Source of the DNA: Synechococcus sp. CS-1332
GTDB lineage: Bacteria > Cyanobacteriota > Cyanobacteriia > PCC-6307 > Cyanobiaceae
Assembly (NCBI RefSeq): GCF_025127995.1
Contig: NZ_JAHLYP010000056.1
Location: 1-64,000 of the forward strand
DNA length: 64,000 bases
Direction: 5' to 3'
Shown here: positions 15,661 to 27,670 of the stretch, piece by piece
Numbering within the stretch: position 1 is the first letter of the stretch
Layout of the letters: the number at the start of each line of letters is the position of its first letter
Made by a program: the position numbers and the translations under genes
The notes under the pieces: model-generated
Told to the model about the DNA's origin: nothing
What the model saw: only the letters and a program-made list of their open reading frames with translations
Databases searched by the model: none

Positions 15661-16286
15661 TGAAGAGTCGCACCCTTGCCCGTGAACTGGCTCTGCTGAT
15701 GCTGGGTCAGGTGAGCGATCGCGGCACCGGAGCCGAGGCCCCCACCGGCTCTTTCGATGTGCTGCTGCAGCAGGCCGTCACCACCCTCAGCCAGCATGTG
15801 CGGGAGGCCCTCGACCGTTCCGCCGAGGATCTGCAGCAGGCCCAGCAGCGGCTGCTCGACAGCGAGCTGCAGGACCAGGGCGAGAAACAGCTGCCCACGG
15901 TGCGCCGCCACCTGCAGGAGGGCCTGGGCCATGCCGAGCAGGCCCTCAATCGCCTCTCGGCCAGCCTGGAGCTGCCGCGACTGCTGCTGCTGGCCGACCA
16001 GGACGCCGTGCGGCTCGATGCCATCGCCCGCGCCAAGGCGGTCCTGCGTGACCGGGAGGGCCTCGACAGCCGCATCGATGCGGTGATGGAAGGCTGGCGC
16101 CTCACCCGCCTGCCCCGGGTCGACCGCGACATCCTGCGGCTGGCGGTGGTGGACCTCGAGGACTTCGCCACGCCCCCCGCCGTGGCCTGCAACGAGGCGG
16201 TGGAACTGGCCAACCGCTACAGCGACGACCAGGGGCGACGCATGATCAACGGTGTGCTGCGGCGCTTCACCGCCGCCCGGGTGTAG
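15660..16286 (+). CDS. nusB: Transcription antitermination factor NusB
   Basis: 208 residues. NusB joins NusA/E/G at boxA to promote antitermination in rRNA transcription. The N-terminal signature SRTLARELALLMLGQV and the C-terminal VDRDILRLAVVDLEDF, VACNEAVELANRYSDDQGRRMINGVL are diagnostic. Between them is an insertion of roughly 60 residues relative to the E. coli protein (139 residues), usual in cyanobacterial NusB. It is coupled to DUF502 (1-base overlap) and followed 11 bases later by ftsY. Confidence 0.92.
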   Translation: MKSRTLARELALLMLGQVSDRGTGAEAPTGSFDVLLQQAVTTLSQHVREALDRSAEDLQQAQQRLLDSELQDQGEKQLPTVRRHLQEGLGHAEQALNRLSASLELPRLLLLADQDAVRLDAIARAKAVLRDREGLDSRIDAVMEGWRLTRLPRVDRDILRLAVVDLEDFATPPAVACNEAVELANRYSDDQGRRMINGVLRRFTAARV

Positions 16287-16297
16287 GCAGGAACGCG

Positions 16298-17824
16298 ATG
16301 GTCTTCGATTGGTTCAAACGGACGCTGGCCCAGCCCGCCCCGGAGTCCGAACCGCTGCCCGAACCGCTGCCCGAGCCCCAGGCTGAGCCCGACCCCGAAG
16401 CGGCGGCTCCCGCTGAGGCTCCGGTGGCCCCGATAGAACCTGTGGCGGAACCCGTGGCGGCGCCCGCGCCTGCAGCGTCCCCTGCCCCTTCCGCCGCCGC
16501 CGCCGCCGTCGCCGCCGTCGATGAGGACGCCCTGGCCTGGGCGCGCCAGGCCTATGCCCGTCTCAAGGCCCAGCAGGAGGCGGCCAGCCCGGTGGTCGCC
16601 GCGGTCGAAACCGAGCCTGAGCCCGAGCCCGAGCCGGCACCAACCCCCGAGCCCGAACCCCCCGCCGCCGCCCCCGTGGCCACGGGCCTGTCCCTGCTGG
16701 AGCAGGCCGCCGCCCAGCGCCAGCAGCGTCTCCAGGAGATCACTGCCCCCGCCGTGCCCGTGCCGGCAGCGGTCGCGGCCACTCCCCCCGCCGATGCCGA
16801 CGACCCCAGCCTGGGCGCTTTCGATGCCACCTTCACCTGGTCGGCGGACGTGCTGGCGGCCCAGGGGCGTCGCGTTGAGGAGGTGTCCCTCGAGGAGATC
16901 GACTGGCTGGGCCGGCTGCGCCAAGGCCTCGAGAAAACCCGCAAGGGCTTCGTCACCCAGCTGCTGGAGAACCTCGGCGACGATCCCCTCACCCCGGCGG
17001 TGCTCGACGATCTCGAGTCCACTCTGCTGCGCGCTGATGTGGGCGTGAAGGCCACCGACCAGGTGCTCGAAGCCCTGCGCCGTCGCCTCAACGAAGAAGT
17101 GGTGGATCCTGCCGAAGGCCTGCGCTTCCTCAAGGAGCAGTTGCGCGGCCTGCTGGATGCCCCCATCCGCGCCGGTGACACCGCCGTGCTGGCACCCCAG
17201 CGCGACAGGCTCAACGTGTGGCTGCTGGTCGGGGTGAACGGGGTCGGCAAGACCACGACCCTCGGCAAGCTGGCCAACCTGGCGGTGCGCAGCGGCTACA
17301 GCTGCCTGATTGCCGCCGCCGATACCTTCCGGGCCGCAGCCGTGCAGCAGGTGAGCGTCTGGGGCGAGCGCAGCGGCGTGGCGGTGGTGGCCAACCCCAG
17401 CGCCAATGCCGATCCGGCGGCCGTCGTCTACGACGCCATCGGCGCCGCCCGCTCCAAGGGCACCGAGCTGGTGCTGGTGGACACGGCCGGCCGGCTGCAG
17501 ACCAAGCACAACCTGATGGAGGAACTGGGCAAGGTGCGGCGCACCATCACCAAGCTGGCGCCGGAGGCAGTGGTGGAGTCGCTGCTGGTGCTCGATGCCA
17601 GCCAGGGCCAGAACGGCCTGCGCCAGGCCATGGCCTTCGCCAGTGCCGCCGGCCTCACTGGGGTTGTGCTCACCAAGCTCGACGGCAGTGCCCGCGGCGG
17701 CGTCGCCCTGGCGGTGGCCTCTGAGGCGGGGCTGCCGATCCGCTTCATCGGAGCCGGCGAGGGCATCCGCGACCTGCGGCCCTTCAACAGCTTCGAGTTC
17801 GTCGAAGCGCTGCTGGCCTCCTGA
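16298..17824 (+). CDS. ftsY: Signal recognition particle receptor FtsY
   Basis: 508 residues. The first about 180 are an acidic Pro/Ala/Glu-rich linker of the kind that helps membrane docking. Then come the N domain (GLEKTRKGFVTQLLENLG) and the SRP-type GTPase: G1 GVNGVGKTTTLGKLA, AADTFRAAA, G3 DTAGRLQTKHNLMEEL, G4 TKLDGSARGG, and GAGEGIRDLRPF at the end. It docks Ffh-ribosome complexes at the membrane. The C-rich repeats of the linker also create a very long spurious antisense frame. Confidence 0.95.
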   Translation: MVFDWFKRTLAQPAPESEPLPEPLPEPQAEPDPEAAAPAEAPVAPIEPVAEPVAAPAPAASPAPSAAAAAVAAVDEDALAWARQAYARLKAQQEAASPVVAAVETEPEPEPEPAPTPEPEPPAAAPVATGLSLLEQAAAQRQQRLQEITAPAVPVPAAVAATPPADADDPSLGAFDATFTWSADVLAAQGRRVEEVSLEEIDWLGRLRQGLEKTRKGFVTQLLENLGDDPLTPAVLDDLESTLLRADVGVKATDQVLEALRRRLNEEVVDPAEGLRFLKEQLRGLLDAPIRAGDTAVLAPQRDRLNVWLLVGVNGVGKTTTLGKLANLAVRSGYSCLIAAADTFRAAAVQQVSVWGERSGVAVVANPSANADPAAVVYDAIGAARSKGTELVLVDTAGRLQTKHNLMEELGKVRRTITKLAPEAVVESLLVLDASQGQNGLRQAMAFASAAGLTGVVLTKLDGSARGGVALAVASEAGLPIRFIGAGEGIRDLRPFNSFEFVEALLAS

Positions 17825-17869
17825 GTCCCGCCTGCCGCTGCTACCTTGCGTGTCCTTTGCGGCCGCTCG

Positions 17870-19279
17870 GTGAGCAGCCTGCCGCCTCCGCAGCCCCTCT
17901 CCACGTCCGCGGCGTCCCCTGCTCCCGATCGGGGGCCGTCGGTCACGGCTTCGCTGCGCCAGCTGCTCGACAGCCTCGGCCGGGAACAGCGCCGCAACCA
18001 GGAGCTGCTGGCGTCGCTGTCGTTCGCCCTGCGCAGCTACACCAACCTCAAGCGTTTCCTCGAGTTGGTGCCCCTGGTGGCCGCGCGGCTGGTGGAGGCC
18101 GAAGGCAGCCTGCTGGTGGTGTTCCATGCCGATGGCCGGCTCTGGCGCGAGCAGCTGCAGGCCACCGCCGGCGAACGCAGCGCCGAGGTGCTGCGCCAGC
18201 TGGCCGCCCTGCCCGATGGCCAGCTGCATAACCAGGACGGCGATGAGGCCGTCGCGTTGCTGCTCGACCCCCTGGTTCAGCGCCTGCTCGGTGCCCAGCA
18301 GGTGGTCGCCACCTCCGTGGTGGCCCGCAGCCGCCAGCGGGGCCGGTTGTACGTGTTCAGTGGCCGGCGCGGCTACAGCTGGAGCGACGTGCGCCGCCGC
18401 CACCTCCAGCTGGTGGCCGACCTCACCGGCGTGGCCCTGGAGAACGAGGTGCTGCAGCAGGACCGCCGCCGCCACGAACGGCTCGACCGCCAGCTGAGCA
18501 TCGGCGCCGAGGTCCAGTCCCAGCTGCTCCCCGACCACTGCCCGGTGATCGACGGCGTCGAGCTGGCGGCCCTCTGCCGTCCGGCCTTCCAGGTGGGCGG
18601 CGACTACTACGACTTCATCCCCACCCAGCCCCAGCTCACCGGCCACCGGCGTGAGCAGGCCCCCTGGGCACTGGTGATGGGGGATGTGATGGGCAAGGGG
18701 GTGCCGGCCGGCCTGCTGATGACCCTGCTGCGGGGCATGCTGCGGGCCGAGGTGCTCAGCGGCCTGCCCCCGGATCGCATCCTCCACGACCTCAATCAGC
18801 TGGCCCAGGAGGACCTGGCCCACTCGCACCGTTTCGTCACCCTCTTCTATTCCGACTACGACCCCCGCACCCGCCTGCTGCGCTACGCCAACGCCGCCCA
18901 CAACCCGCCCCTGGTGTGGCGGCGCCACGCCGGCCGTGTGGAGCGGCTCGACACCCCCGGCCTGCTGATCGGTCTGCAGAGCGAGGCGGAGTACGGCTGC
19001 GGTGAACTGCAGCTGGAGCCGGGTGATGTGATCCTCTATTACACCGATGGCGTCACCGAAGCCAGCGGCTTCAGCGGTGAGCGCTTCGATGAGGAGCGGC
19101 TGGTGCGGGCCTTCCATGGCGCCTGCCGGGCGGCCCATGAGGCCCAGACGATCCTGGATCGGTTGTTTGAGCGCCTCGACCGTTTCGTCGGCAGCGACCG
19201 TCGCCTGGAGGACGATGCCTCGATGGTGGTGCTGAAGGTGCGGGACGGGGTGGTGCTGCCGACCCTCCCCCCAACCTGA
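17870..19279 (+). CDS. SpoIIE/RsbU-type PP2C phosphatase with GAF-like sensor
   Basis: About 469 residues from GTG. Residues about 35-205 form a GAF-like sensor region (FALRSYTNLKRFLELVPLVA ... HLQLVADLTGVALENEV). Residues about 215-465 are a PPM/SpoIIE phosphatase: RQLSIGAEVQSQLLPD, VGGDYYDFI, GDVMGKGVPAGLLM, FVTLFYSDYD, YYTDGVTEASG and DDASMVVLKV. The metal-binding Asp residues are present. Such proteins dephosphorylate anti-anti-sigma factors in partner-switching. A TTG at 17846 is an alternative start. Confidence 0.88.
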   Translation: MSSLPPPQPLSTSAASPAPDRGPSVTASLRQLLDSLGREQRRNQELLASLSFALRSYTNLKRFLELVPLVAARLVEAEGSLLVVFHADGRLWREQLQATAGERSAEVLRQLAALPDGQLHNQDGDEAVALLLDPLVQRLLGAQQVVATSVVARSRQRGRLYVFSGRRGYSWSDVRRRHLQLVADLTGVALENEVLQQDRRRHERLDRQLSIGAEVQSQLLPDHCPVIDGVELAALCRPAFQVGGDYYDFIPTQPQLTGHRREQAPWALVMGDVMGKGVPAGLLMTLLRGMLRAEVLSGLPPDRILHDLNQLAQEDLAHSHRFVTLFYSDYDPRTRLLRYANAAHNPPLVWRRHAGRVERLDTPGLLIGLQSEAEYGCGELQLEPGDVILYYTDGVTEASGFSGERFDEERLVRAFHGACRAAHEAQTILDRLFERLDRFVGSDRRLEDDASMVVLKVRDGVVLPTLPPT

Positions 19280-19317
19280 GACGAATGGCAAGCTGAAGGG
19301 CTGCCCGGAACCCCGTG

Positions 19318-20718
<1,401 letters not shown>

Positions 20719-20824
20719 TACCGATCGGATGCACCATTTGACGCGCTTCCGAATCCCGCGTCTCCGTCTAACGTTGAAGGGTCTCAGGCGCCTGCGCGCC
20801 CCATCGGTTCCCCCTCATCGGTCA

Positions 20825-21379
20825 GTGAGTATTTTCGTCGGCAATCTTCCCTTCCGCGCTGAGCAGGAGGACGTGGCTGAGTTGTTCGCTCCCTTCGGAG
20901 AGGTGGTCAACTGCTCCCTGCCGCTGGAGCGCGACACCGGCCGCAAGCGGGGCTTCGCCTTCGTCGAGATGGCCGATGCGGACACCGAGACCCGGGCCAT
21001 CGATGCGCTCCAGGGCGCTGAGCTGATGGGCCGACCCCTGCGCATCAACAAGGCCGAACCCCGCAGCGGTGGCGGTGGCGGCGGTGGTGGCGCCCCGCGC
21101 CGTGGCGGCGGCTACGGCGGTGGTGGTGGCGGCGGTTATGGCGGCGGCGGCGGTGGGTATGGCGGTGGTGGCGGCGGCTATGGAGGCGGCGGCGATCGGG
21201 GATCCGGTGCCAAGGGCTGGGAGGACCGCAGCTACGGCGGTGCTGGTGCAGGCAGTGGTGGTGGCGCCGCCCCTGATGCCTTTGAAGCAGGCCGCTCCCG
21301 CCGGCGCCGCACCGGTGGCGGTGGTGGTGAGTACGGCGGTGGTGGCGGTGGCGGTGATTACGGCGGAGCCGAAGTCTGA
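20825..21379 (+). CDS. Glycine-rich RRM RNA-binding protein
   Basis: About 184 residues from GTG. A single RRM occupies residues 1-80: RNP2 IFVGNLPF and RNP1 KRGFAFVEM are both intact. The C-terminal half is low-complexity, with GGGGGY repeats and some Arg (SRRRRTGGGG), as in cyanobacterial cold-responsive Rbp proteins that bind mRNA. The 106-base upstream leader may carry regulation, as is known for rbp genes. No strong Shine-Dalgarno is visible before the GTG. Confidence 0.9.
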   Translation: MSIFVGNLPFRAEQEDVAELFAPFGEVVNCSLPLERDTGRKRGFAFVEMADADTETRAIDALQGAELMGRPLRINKAEPRSGGGGGGGGAPRRGGGYGGGGGGGYGGGGGGYGGGGGGYGGGGDRGSGAKGWEDRSYGGAGAGSGGGAAPDAFEAGRSRRRRTGGGGGEYGGGGGGGDYGGAEV

Positions 21380-21407
21380 AGCGCGCCAGGCCGTGGGCTG
21401 ATCCGCG

Positions 21408-22430
<1,023 letters not shown>

Positions 22431-22436
22431 CGCCCC

Positions 22437-23726
22437 ATGCTGCCCAGCCGTGCCTCCGTTGTGGTGGTGGGAGGTGGCCCGGCGGGCTTCATGGCCGCCA
22501 TCGCGGCCGCTGAAGCGGCCGGCGGCAGCGTTCCTGGGGGGGTGCTGTTGCTGGAGTCCACCCCCGAGCCGCTGCACAAGGTGCTGATCAGCGGTGGTGG
22601 TCGCTGCAATGTCACCCATGCCTGCTGGGATCCGCGCGTGCTGGTGGATCATTACCCCCGTGGCGGCAAGGCCCTGCGGGGGCCCTTCTCGCGCTTCGCC
22701 ACCGGCGACACGGTGGCCTGGTTCCAGGCCCATGGCCTGCAGCTGGTGGAGGAGCCCGACGGCCGCCTGTTCCCACGCTCCAACCGTTCCAGTTCGGTGG
22801 TCGACACCCTGCGCCGGGCGGCCATCGCCGCCGGGGTGGAGCTGCACACGGCCCAGGCGGGCCAGGTGGCCGAGGCCCTCCCCGGGGGCGGCTTCCGGCT
22901 GCGGTTGCGCTCGGGGGCCGAGGTGGAGGCCGAACACCTGGTGCTGGCCACAGGCAGCCACCCCAGCGGCCAGCGCATCGCCGCCTCCCTGGGCCATGGC
23001 CTGGTGGCGCCGGTGCCCTCCCTGTTCACCCTCACCCTGGCCGACCACCCCCTGCTGGACCTGGCCGGGGTGGCGATGGATCCGGTGCAGCTGGAGCTCC
23101 TGCTGCCCCCCCTGCCGGGAGCCGCCTCCGCCGGCGCCACCAAGCCCCAACGGCAACGGGGGCCGGTGCTGATCACCCACTGGGGCCTCAGCGGTCCGGC
23201 CACCCTGCGGCTCACGGCCTTCGCCGCCCGCGCCCTGCGGGAGCGTCGCTACCGGGCCGAGCTCCGGGTCGACTGGACCGGTGGCCGCAAGCCGGCGGAG
23301 CTGGAGGGGTGGTTCGTTGATGCCCGCCGCGAACAGGCCCGCCGTCAGCTCGGCAACTGGCGCCCCTGGCCCGACCTCAGCCGCCGCCTCTGGCTGCACC
23401 TGCTGACCCTGGGCGGCATCGACGCCAGCCTGCGCTGGGCCGATCTTCCCCGCCGCAGTGAACAGGCCCTGGTCACCGCCCTGCGGGACAGCCGCTACCA
23501 GATCTCAGGCCGGGGGCCCTTCGGCGAGGAGTTCGTGACCGCCGGGGGTATCCCCCTGGCGGAAGTCAACCTGGCCACGATGGAGAGCCGTGTTCAGCCG
23601 GGTCTGTTCCTGGTGGGGGAGCTGCTGGATGTGGATGGGGTGACGGGTGGCTTCAACTTCCAGCACTGCTGGACTTCGGGCTGGCTGGCGGGGCAGGCCC
23701 TGGCGGCTCAGCGCACGTGCTCATAG
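22437..23726 (+). CDS. BaiN/HI0933-family FAD-dependent oxidoreductase
   Basis: 429 residues. The N-terminal dinucleotide fold VVVVGGGPAGFMAAIAAAE binds FAD. ISGGGRCNVTHA and the C-terminal VTAGGIPLAEVNLATMESR with GLFLVGELLDVDGVTGGFNFQ are diagnostic of the HI0933/YhiN family. The substrate is not established for most members. The last 19 bases overlap the 3' end of pilC on the opposite strand. Confidence 0.9.
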   Translation: MLPSRASVVVVGGGPAGFMAAIAAAEAAGGSVPGGVLLLESTPEPLHKVLISGGGRCNVTHACWDPRVLVDHYPRGGKALRGPFSRFATGDTVAWFQAHGLQLVEEPDGRLFPRSNRSSSVVDTLRRAAIAAGVELHTAQAGQVAEALPGGGFRLRLRSGAEVEAEHLVLATGSHPSGQRIAASLGHGLVAPVPSLFTLTLADHPLLDLAGVAMDPVQLELLLPPLPGAASAGATKPQRQRGPVLITHWGLSGPATLRLTAFAARALRERRYRAELRVDWTGGRKPAELEGWFVDARREQARRQLGNWRPWPDLSRRLWLHLLTLGGIDASLRWADLPRRSEQALVTALRDSRYQISGRGPFGEEFVTAGGIPLAEVNLATMESRVQPGLFLVGELLDVDGVTGGFNFQHCWTSGWLAGQALAAQRTCS

Positions 23727-24958
23727 ATGGAGAACATCGGCAGGTACATCGCCAGCAGCACCGATCCGACGATGATGCCCACCAGCACGATCATGGCCGG
23801 CTCGAGCATGGAGGTCATGGCCTTCACCATGGTGGTGACCTCGTCTTCATAGAAATCGGCGACCTTGGAGAGCATGGCGTCCATCTCGCCGGTTTCCTCA
23901 CCGATGGCAAGCATGTTCACGCACATCTCCGGAAACACATTCTTCAATCGCAGGGCGGCGCTGAGCGGCATCCCTTCGCTCACTTCGTTCTTGCAGGAGA
24001 TGATGGCATCGGAAATCACCGAATTGGTGGCTGTTTCCCTCACGATCTCGAGCGAAAGAAGAATCGGAACACCCGCCTTGGATAGGGAACTCAGGGTGCG
24101 GCAGAACTGCGCACTGGCCGTTTTCACGAGCAGCTCCCCGAACAGGGGAAGCTTGAGCAGCAACCCATCGATCTGCCGTCGGCCGATCGGCGTGTTGTAG
24201 GTGGCGACCACCCAGAACGCAAAGCCCACCAGACCACCGAGCAGGATCAGGGCCTTCCAGGAGCGCAGAAACTCACTGAGGTTCAGCATCATCTGGGTGA
24301 ACAGGGGCAACTCCGCACCCAGCTGATCGAAGACGCTGGAGAAGGTCGGGATCAGGAAGATGGTCATGCCCAGGAACACCGCGATCGCGATCACCAGCAC
24401 GGTGACCGGATAGCTCATGGCCCCCTTGATCTGATTCTGGAGCTTGGCGTTGTCCTCCAGCAGCTTGGCCAGGCGCTTGAGGGTGTCGTCGAGGACGCCG
24501 CCGGCTTCCCCCGCCTCCACCAGGGCGATGCTGAGGTTGTCAAACACCTTCGGCCAGCGGCGCATCGAATTGCCGAGGCTGTCGCCCTGGTTCACGTCCT
24601 GGGTCATGCCTGCCAGGGCCATGCGCATCTTTTTCGAGCGCTGCTGCATCCGCATCAGGTCGAGGCTGCGCAGGATGGGCACGCCGGCGTCCACCAGGGC
24701 AGAGAGCTTGTTGGCGAAAAGGGCCTTGTCCCGGATCGTCACCGGACCCTCCAGCAGGTCGGCCAGGCCGCTGAAGGAGGAGTTCGTTTTCTTGGCGCCC
24801 CCCTGGGGAATCTTCGGCGCCTCCTTGCGCACCAGGGTGTTCGGCAGGATGCCGCGGCGACGAAGTTCCCGCCGGGCCACCGAAGGGTTATCCGCCGTCA
24901 GGGTCATTTCCCGGCGCTGGCCGGACTTGGTGGTGTAGGTGACGACGAAGGCGGTCAT
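23708..24958 (-). CDS. pilC: Type IV pilus inner-membrane platform protein PilC
   Basis: 416 residues. It is a type II secretion F family protein with two repeated cytoplasmic helical domains (LSALVDAGVPILRSLDLM near 90 and LSSLSKAGVPILLSLEIV near 290) and membrane helices at about 180-205, 235-255 and 385-405. It anchors the pilus motors PilB/PilT in the membrane. It is the last gene of pilB-pilT-pilC on the minus strand; the pilT-pilC gap is about 57 bases. Confidence 0.95.
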   Translation of the reverse strand: MTAFVVTYTTKSGQRREMTLTADNPSVARRELRRRGILPNTLVRKEAPKIPQGGAKKTNSSFSGLADLLEGPVTIRDKALFANKLSALVDAGVPILRSLDLMRMQQRSKKMRMALAGMTQDVNQGDSLGNSMRRWPKVFDNLSIALVEAGEAGGVLDDTLKRLAKLLEDNAKLQNQIKGAMSYPVTVLVIAIAVFLGMTIFLIPTFSSVFDQLGAELPLFTQMMLNLSEFLRSWKALILLGGLVGFAFWVVATYNTPIGRRQIDGLLLKLPLFGELLVKTASAQFCRTLSSLSKAGVPILLSLEIVRETATNSVISDAIISCKNEVSEGMPLSAALRLKNVFPEMCVNMLAIGEETGEMDAMLSKVADFYEDEVTTMVKAMTSMLEPAMIVLVGIIVGSVLLAMYLPMFSIYEHVR

Positions 24959-25015
24959 GGCGGCGCTCGGGTGAAACGAGGATCGGCGTCCGGGGGGAAG
25001 GGGATCAGGAGGTCA

Positions 25016-26095
25016 TTATCGGTCGAGAAGCCTGACCAGCTCATCCGGTTTGGTGGTTTTCAGCAGGGCCTCGTCGCGGGTGACCTTGCCGTCCTCCACG
25101 AGATTGGCCAGGCAACGCTCGAGGGTCTGCATCCCCATGCTGGCACCGGTCTGAATCTGGGAATAGAGCTGGGAGCTCTTGCCCTCCCGGATCAGGTTGG
25201 CGATCGCGGGGGTGTTGATCATGATCTCCTGCGCCATCACCCGGCCGAAGGCCCCGCTGGAAGTAGGCACGGCGCTCCTGCAGAGGGTCTGGGAGAAGAC
25301 CGCCAGAAGACTGCCGCTCAGCTGCACCCGGATCTGGGTCTGCTGGCCGGCCGGGAACACGTCCACCATCCGATCCACAGTCTGGGAGGCGGAACTGGTG
25401 TGCAGGGTGCCGAAGACGAGGTGGCCGGTTTCGGCGGCGGTGATCGCCAGCTGGATTGTCTCCAGGTCGCGGAGTTCCCCCACCAGGATCACATCGGGAT
25501 CTTCCCGCAGGGCGGCCCTCAGGGCATTCGAGAAGCTGCGGGTGTCCTCGTTGAGCTCCCTCTGGTGAATGATCGACTTGACGTTCTTGTAGGTGAATTC
25601 GATCGGATCCTCAATGGTGAGAATGTGCTCCGAGCGGGTGGCGTTGATGTGCTCGATCAGCGCGGCGAGGGTGGTGGTCTTACCGGAACCGGTGGGCCCG
25701 GTGACCAGCACCAGACCCTTGGGCTTGTTGCTGATCTCCTCGACGATGGGCGGCAGCCCGAGCTTCTCCAGGCTGGGAATGGAGTTGCCGAGTGCCCGCA
25801 GGCAGGCAGCGTAGGTGCCCCTCTGGCGGTAGACGTTGATGCGGAAACGGGCGACTCCCTTGAGGCCGTAGGAGCAGTCCAGCTCCCAGTTCTGCTCCAG
25901 ATTCTTGCGCTGGGCGTTGTTGAGCAGGGAGAAGATCAGTCGGTTGCAGCTCTCCTCGCTGAGTGTCGTGTCCTGGATGATCGGCCTCAGCTGGCCGCTG
26001 AAGCGGCCGTAGGGCGGATTGCCTGCGGACAGGTGAAGGTCGCTGCCTCCGGCCTTGACCAGTTCCTGCATCAGGTCCTCAATCAGAAGGTCCAT
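25016..26095 (-). CDS. pilT: Type IV pilus retraction ATPase PilT
   Basis: 359 residues. Walker A GPTGSGKTTTLAALI, the Asp box TIEDPIEF, Walker B VILVGELRDLET and the His box GHLVFGTLHTSSASQTVDR are all intact. The PilT-specific C-terminal motif AIANLIREGK is close to the AIRNLIRE consensus needed for retraction. It powers pilus disassembly for twitching and DNA uptake. It lies 5 bases downstream of pilB. Confidence 0.95.
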   Translation of the reverse strand: MDLLIEDLMQELVKAGGSDLHLSAGNPPYGRFSGQLRPIIQDTTLSEESCNRLIFSLLNNAQRKNLEQNWELDCSYGLKGVARFRINVYRQRGTYAACLRALGNSIPSLEKLGLPPIVEEISNKPKGLVLVTGPTGSGKTTTLAALIEHINATRSEHILTIEDPIEFTYKNVKSIIHQRELNEDTRSFSNALRAALREDPDVILVGELRDLETIQLAITAAETGHLVFGTLHTSSASQTVDRMVDVFPAGQQTQIRVQLSGSLLAVFSQTLCRSAVPTSSGAFGRVMAQEIMINTPAIANLIREGKSSQLYSQIQTGASMGMQTLERCLANLVEDGKVTRDEALLKTTKPDELVRLLDR

Positions 26096-26100
26096 TCCGC

Positions 26101-27558
26101 TCAGCTCCTAACGCTCAGACAGTAGGGACATTCCAACCATTCGTCCTCCAGGCCGGCCCCGCAGCTGCGGCAGGTGAGGGTGCTCAGGGCCCGGGCCCGC
26201 CGTTCCGATTCCAGGCCCGTGTCGGTGAGCAGCATCCGCTCCACCTCCTCGAGGGTGGTCAGGCCCTGCCGCACCAGGTCGAGGCCGTAGCCAAGCAGGG
26301 TTTTCATGCCGCTTTCCAGGGCCAGGCGCCGGAGCTCCTCGGTCGTTGCCCGCTTGGCCACGGCAGCGGAGAGGGTCTCGTTCATGCGCAGGATCTCGTA
26401 GACCCCCACCCGGCCTTTGTAGCCCCGGCCCTGGCAGGCGCTGCAGCAGGCCTCCGAGCCGGGCGACACCGTGTTGGCGCGATAAAAGGAAATCTCGCTT
26501 TCATCGGACGCCACCAGGCCGAACCGAGCCAGTTCGACATGGTTTGGATGGTAAGAAATCCGGCACTCGCTGCACAGACGACGCAGCAGCCGCTGGGACA
26601 CCACTCCCAGCAGGGAGGCGCTTACCAGGAAGGGCTCCATGCCCATCTCATCGAGCCGGGCGAAGGCGCTGGCGGCGTCGTTGCAGTGCAGGGTGGTGAG
26701 CACCAGGTGGCCGGTCAGGGCCGCCTCAATGGCGGTGCGGGCGGTTTCCAGGTCACGGGTCTCGCCCACCAGCAGCACGTCCGGGTCCTGCCGCATGAAG
26801 GCGCGCAGGGCGGAACTGAAGTCGTAGCCCTTTTCCCGGTTCACCTGGGTCTGGGTGATGCCCTGGAGGGTGTACTCGATCGGATCCTCGACGGTGGAGA
26901 TGTTGATCGAGGGGTCGTTGCGCTCCGAGAGCAGGGCGTAGAGGGTGGTGGATTTGCCGGAACCGGTGGGTCCGGTGACCAGGATCATGCCGAAGGGCTT
27001 GGAGCCGATGTCCCGCAGGGTGCCCCTGGCTTCATCGTCGGTGATCAGGCTGTCCAGGCCCAGTTGGGTGGCGCCGCTGTCGAGCAGCCGCAGCACCACC
27101 TTCTCGCCGTAACGGCCAGGCAGGGTGCTGACGCGGAAGTCCATGGTGCGACCGCGGAAGTTGCGGCGGATCCTTCCGTCCTGGGGCATCCGCCGCTCGG
27201 CGATGTCCAGGTCGGCCATGATCTTGAAGCGGGAGGTCACCGCCGGGATCAGGGTGCGGGGAAGCTTGTCGATGCTGCGCAGGACACCATCCTGGCGGAA
27301 CCGGACCAGCAGGCCGTCCTCCTGGGGTTCGACATGGATGTCGCTGGCGCCGGTGGTGAGCGACTCGATCAGGATCCGGTCCACCAGGCTCATCACCGGC
27401 GAGATTCCATCTCCGGTGCTGCTGGCTTCGAGGTCCTCCGTTTCCGGTGCGATCTGCCCCTGCGGATTGGCGGCTTGACCCAGGTCAAGGTCGCGGAACA
27501 GCGAGGTGTGCTCCGCTCCGGTGACCTGAGGACGCTGGGTGAGACCTTCTGATGGCAT
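26101..27558 (-). CDS. pilB: Type IV pilus extension ATPase PilB, short form with C-terminal zinc ribbon
   Basis: 485 residues. The ATPase core is complete: ASDIHVEPQEDGLLVRFRQDG, Walker A GPTGSGKSTTLYALL, VEDPIEYTLQGI, LLVGETRDLETARTAIEAALTGHLVLTTLHCND, and the metal motif CSEC ... CSACQGRGYKGR. Unlike standard PilB (about 570-670 residues), the N-terminal MshEN domain is missing; only about 60 linker residues precede the core. It ends with an extra CRSCGAGLEDEWLECPYC zinc-ribbon-like tail. The ATG at 27558 leaves about 110 bases to the divergent grpE. Confidence 0.92.
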   Translation of the reverse strand: MPSEGLTQRPQVTGAEHTSLFRDLDLGQAANPQGQIAPETEDLEASSTGDGISPVMSLVDRILIESLTTGASDIHVEPQEDGLLVRFRQDGVLRSIDKLPRTLIPAVTSRFKIMADLDIAERRMPQDGRIRRNFRGRTMDFRVSTLPGRYGEKVVLRLLDSGATQLGLDSLITDDEARGTLRDIGSKPFGMILVTGPTGSGKSTTLYALLSERNDPSINISTVEDPIEYTLQGITQTQVNREKGYDFSSALRAFMRQDPDVLLVGETRDLETARTAIEAALTGHLVLTTLHCNDAASAFARLDEMGMEPFLVSASLLGVVSQRLLRRLCSECRISYHPNHVELARFGLVASDESEISFYRANTVSPGSEACCSACQGRGYKGRVGVYEILRMNETLSAAVAKRATTEELRRLALESGMKTLLGYGLDLVRQGLTTLEEVERMLLTDTGLESERRARALSTLTCRSCGAGLEDEWLECPYCLSVRS

Positions 27559-27670
27559 CGACGGGAATGATCGGGAGCGAAGCCTGGGGCCGAGGTGCGG
27601 GGTTCCACCGCTTGTGGAAGGTGCTCCTCGACATTCAACATAACGGGATCTGACATCCCTGCCAGAACGC

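Noticed and set aside
16217-19291. 1024-codon open frame antisense to ftsY and the PP2C gene
   Set aside because: It is the mirror of GC-rich codons, full of His/Gly/Gln runs, with no domain; ftsY and the phosphatase on the other strand are unmistakable.
21060-21370. Dense short repeats resembling an array
   Set aside because: They encode the GGGGGY tail of the RRM protein; there are no unique spacers of fixed length, so it is not a CRISPR.
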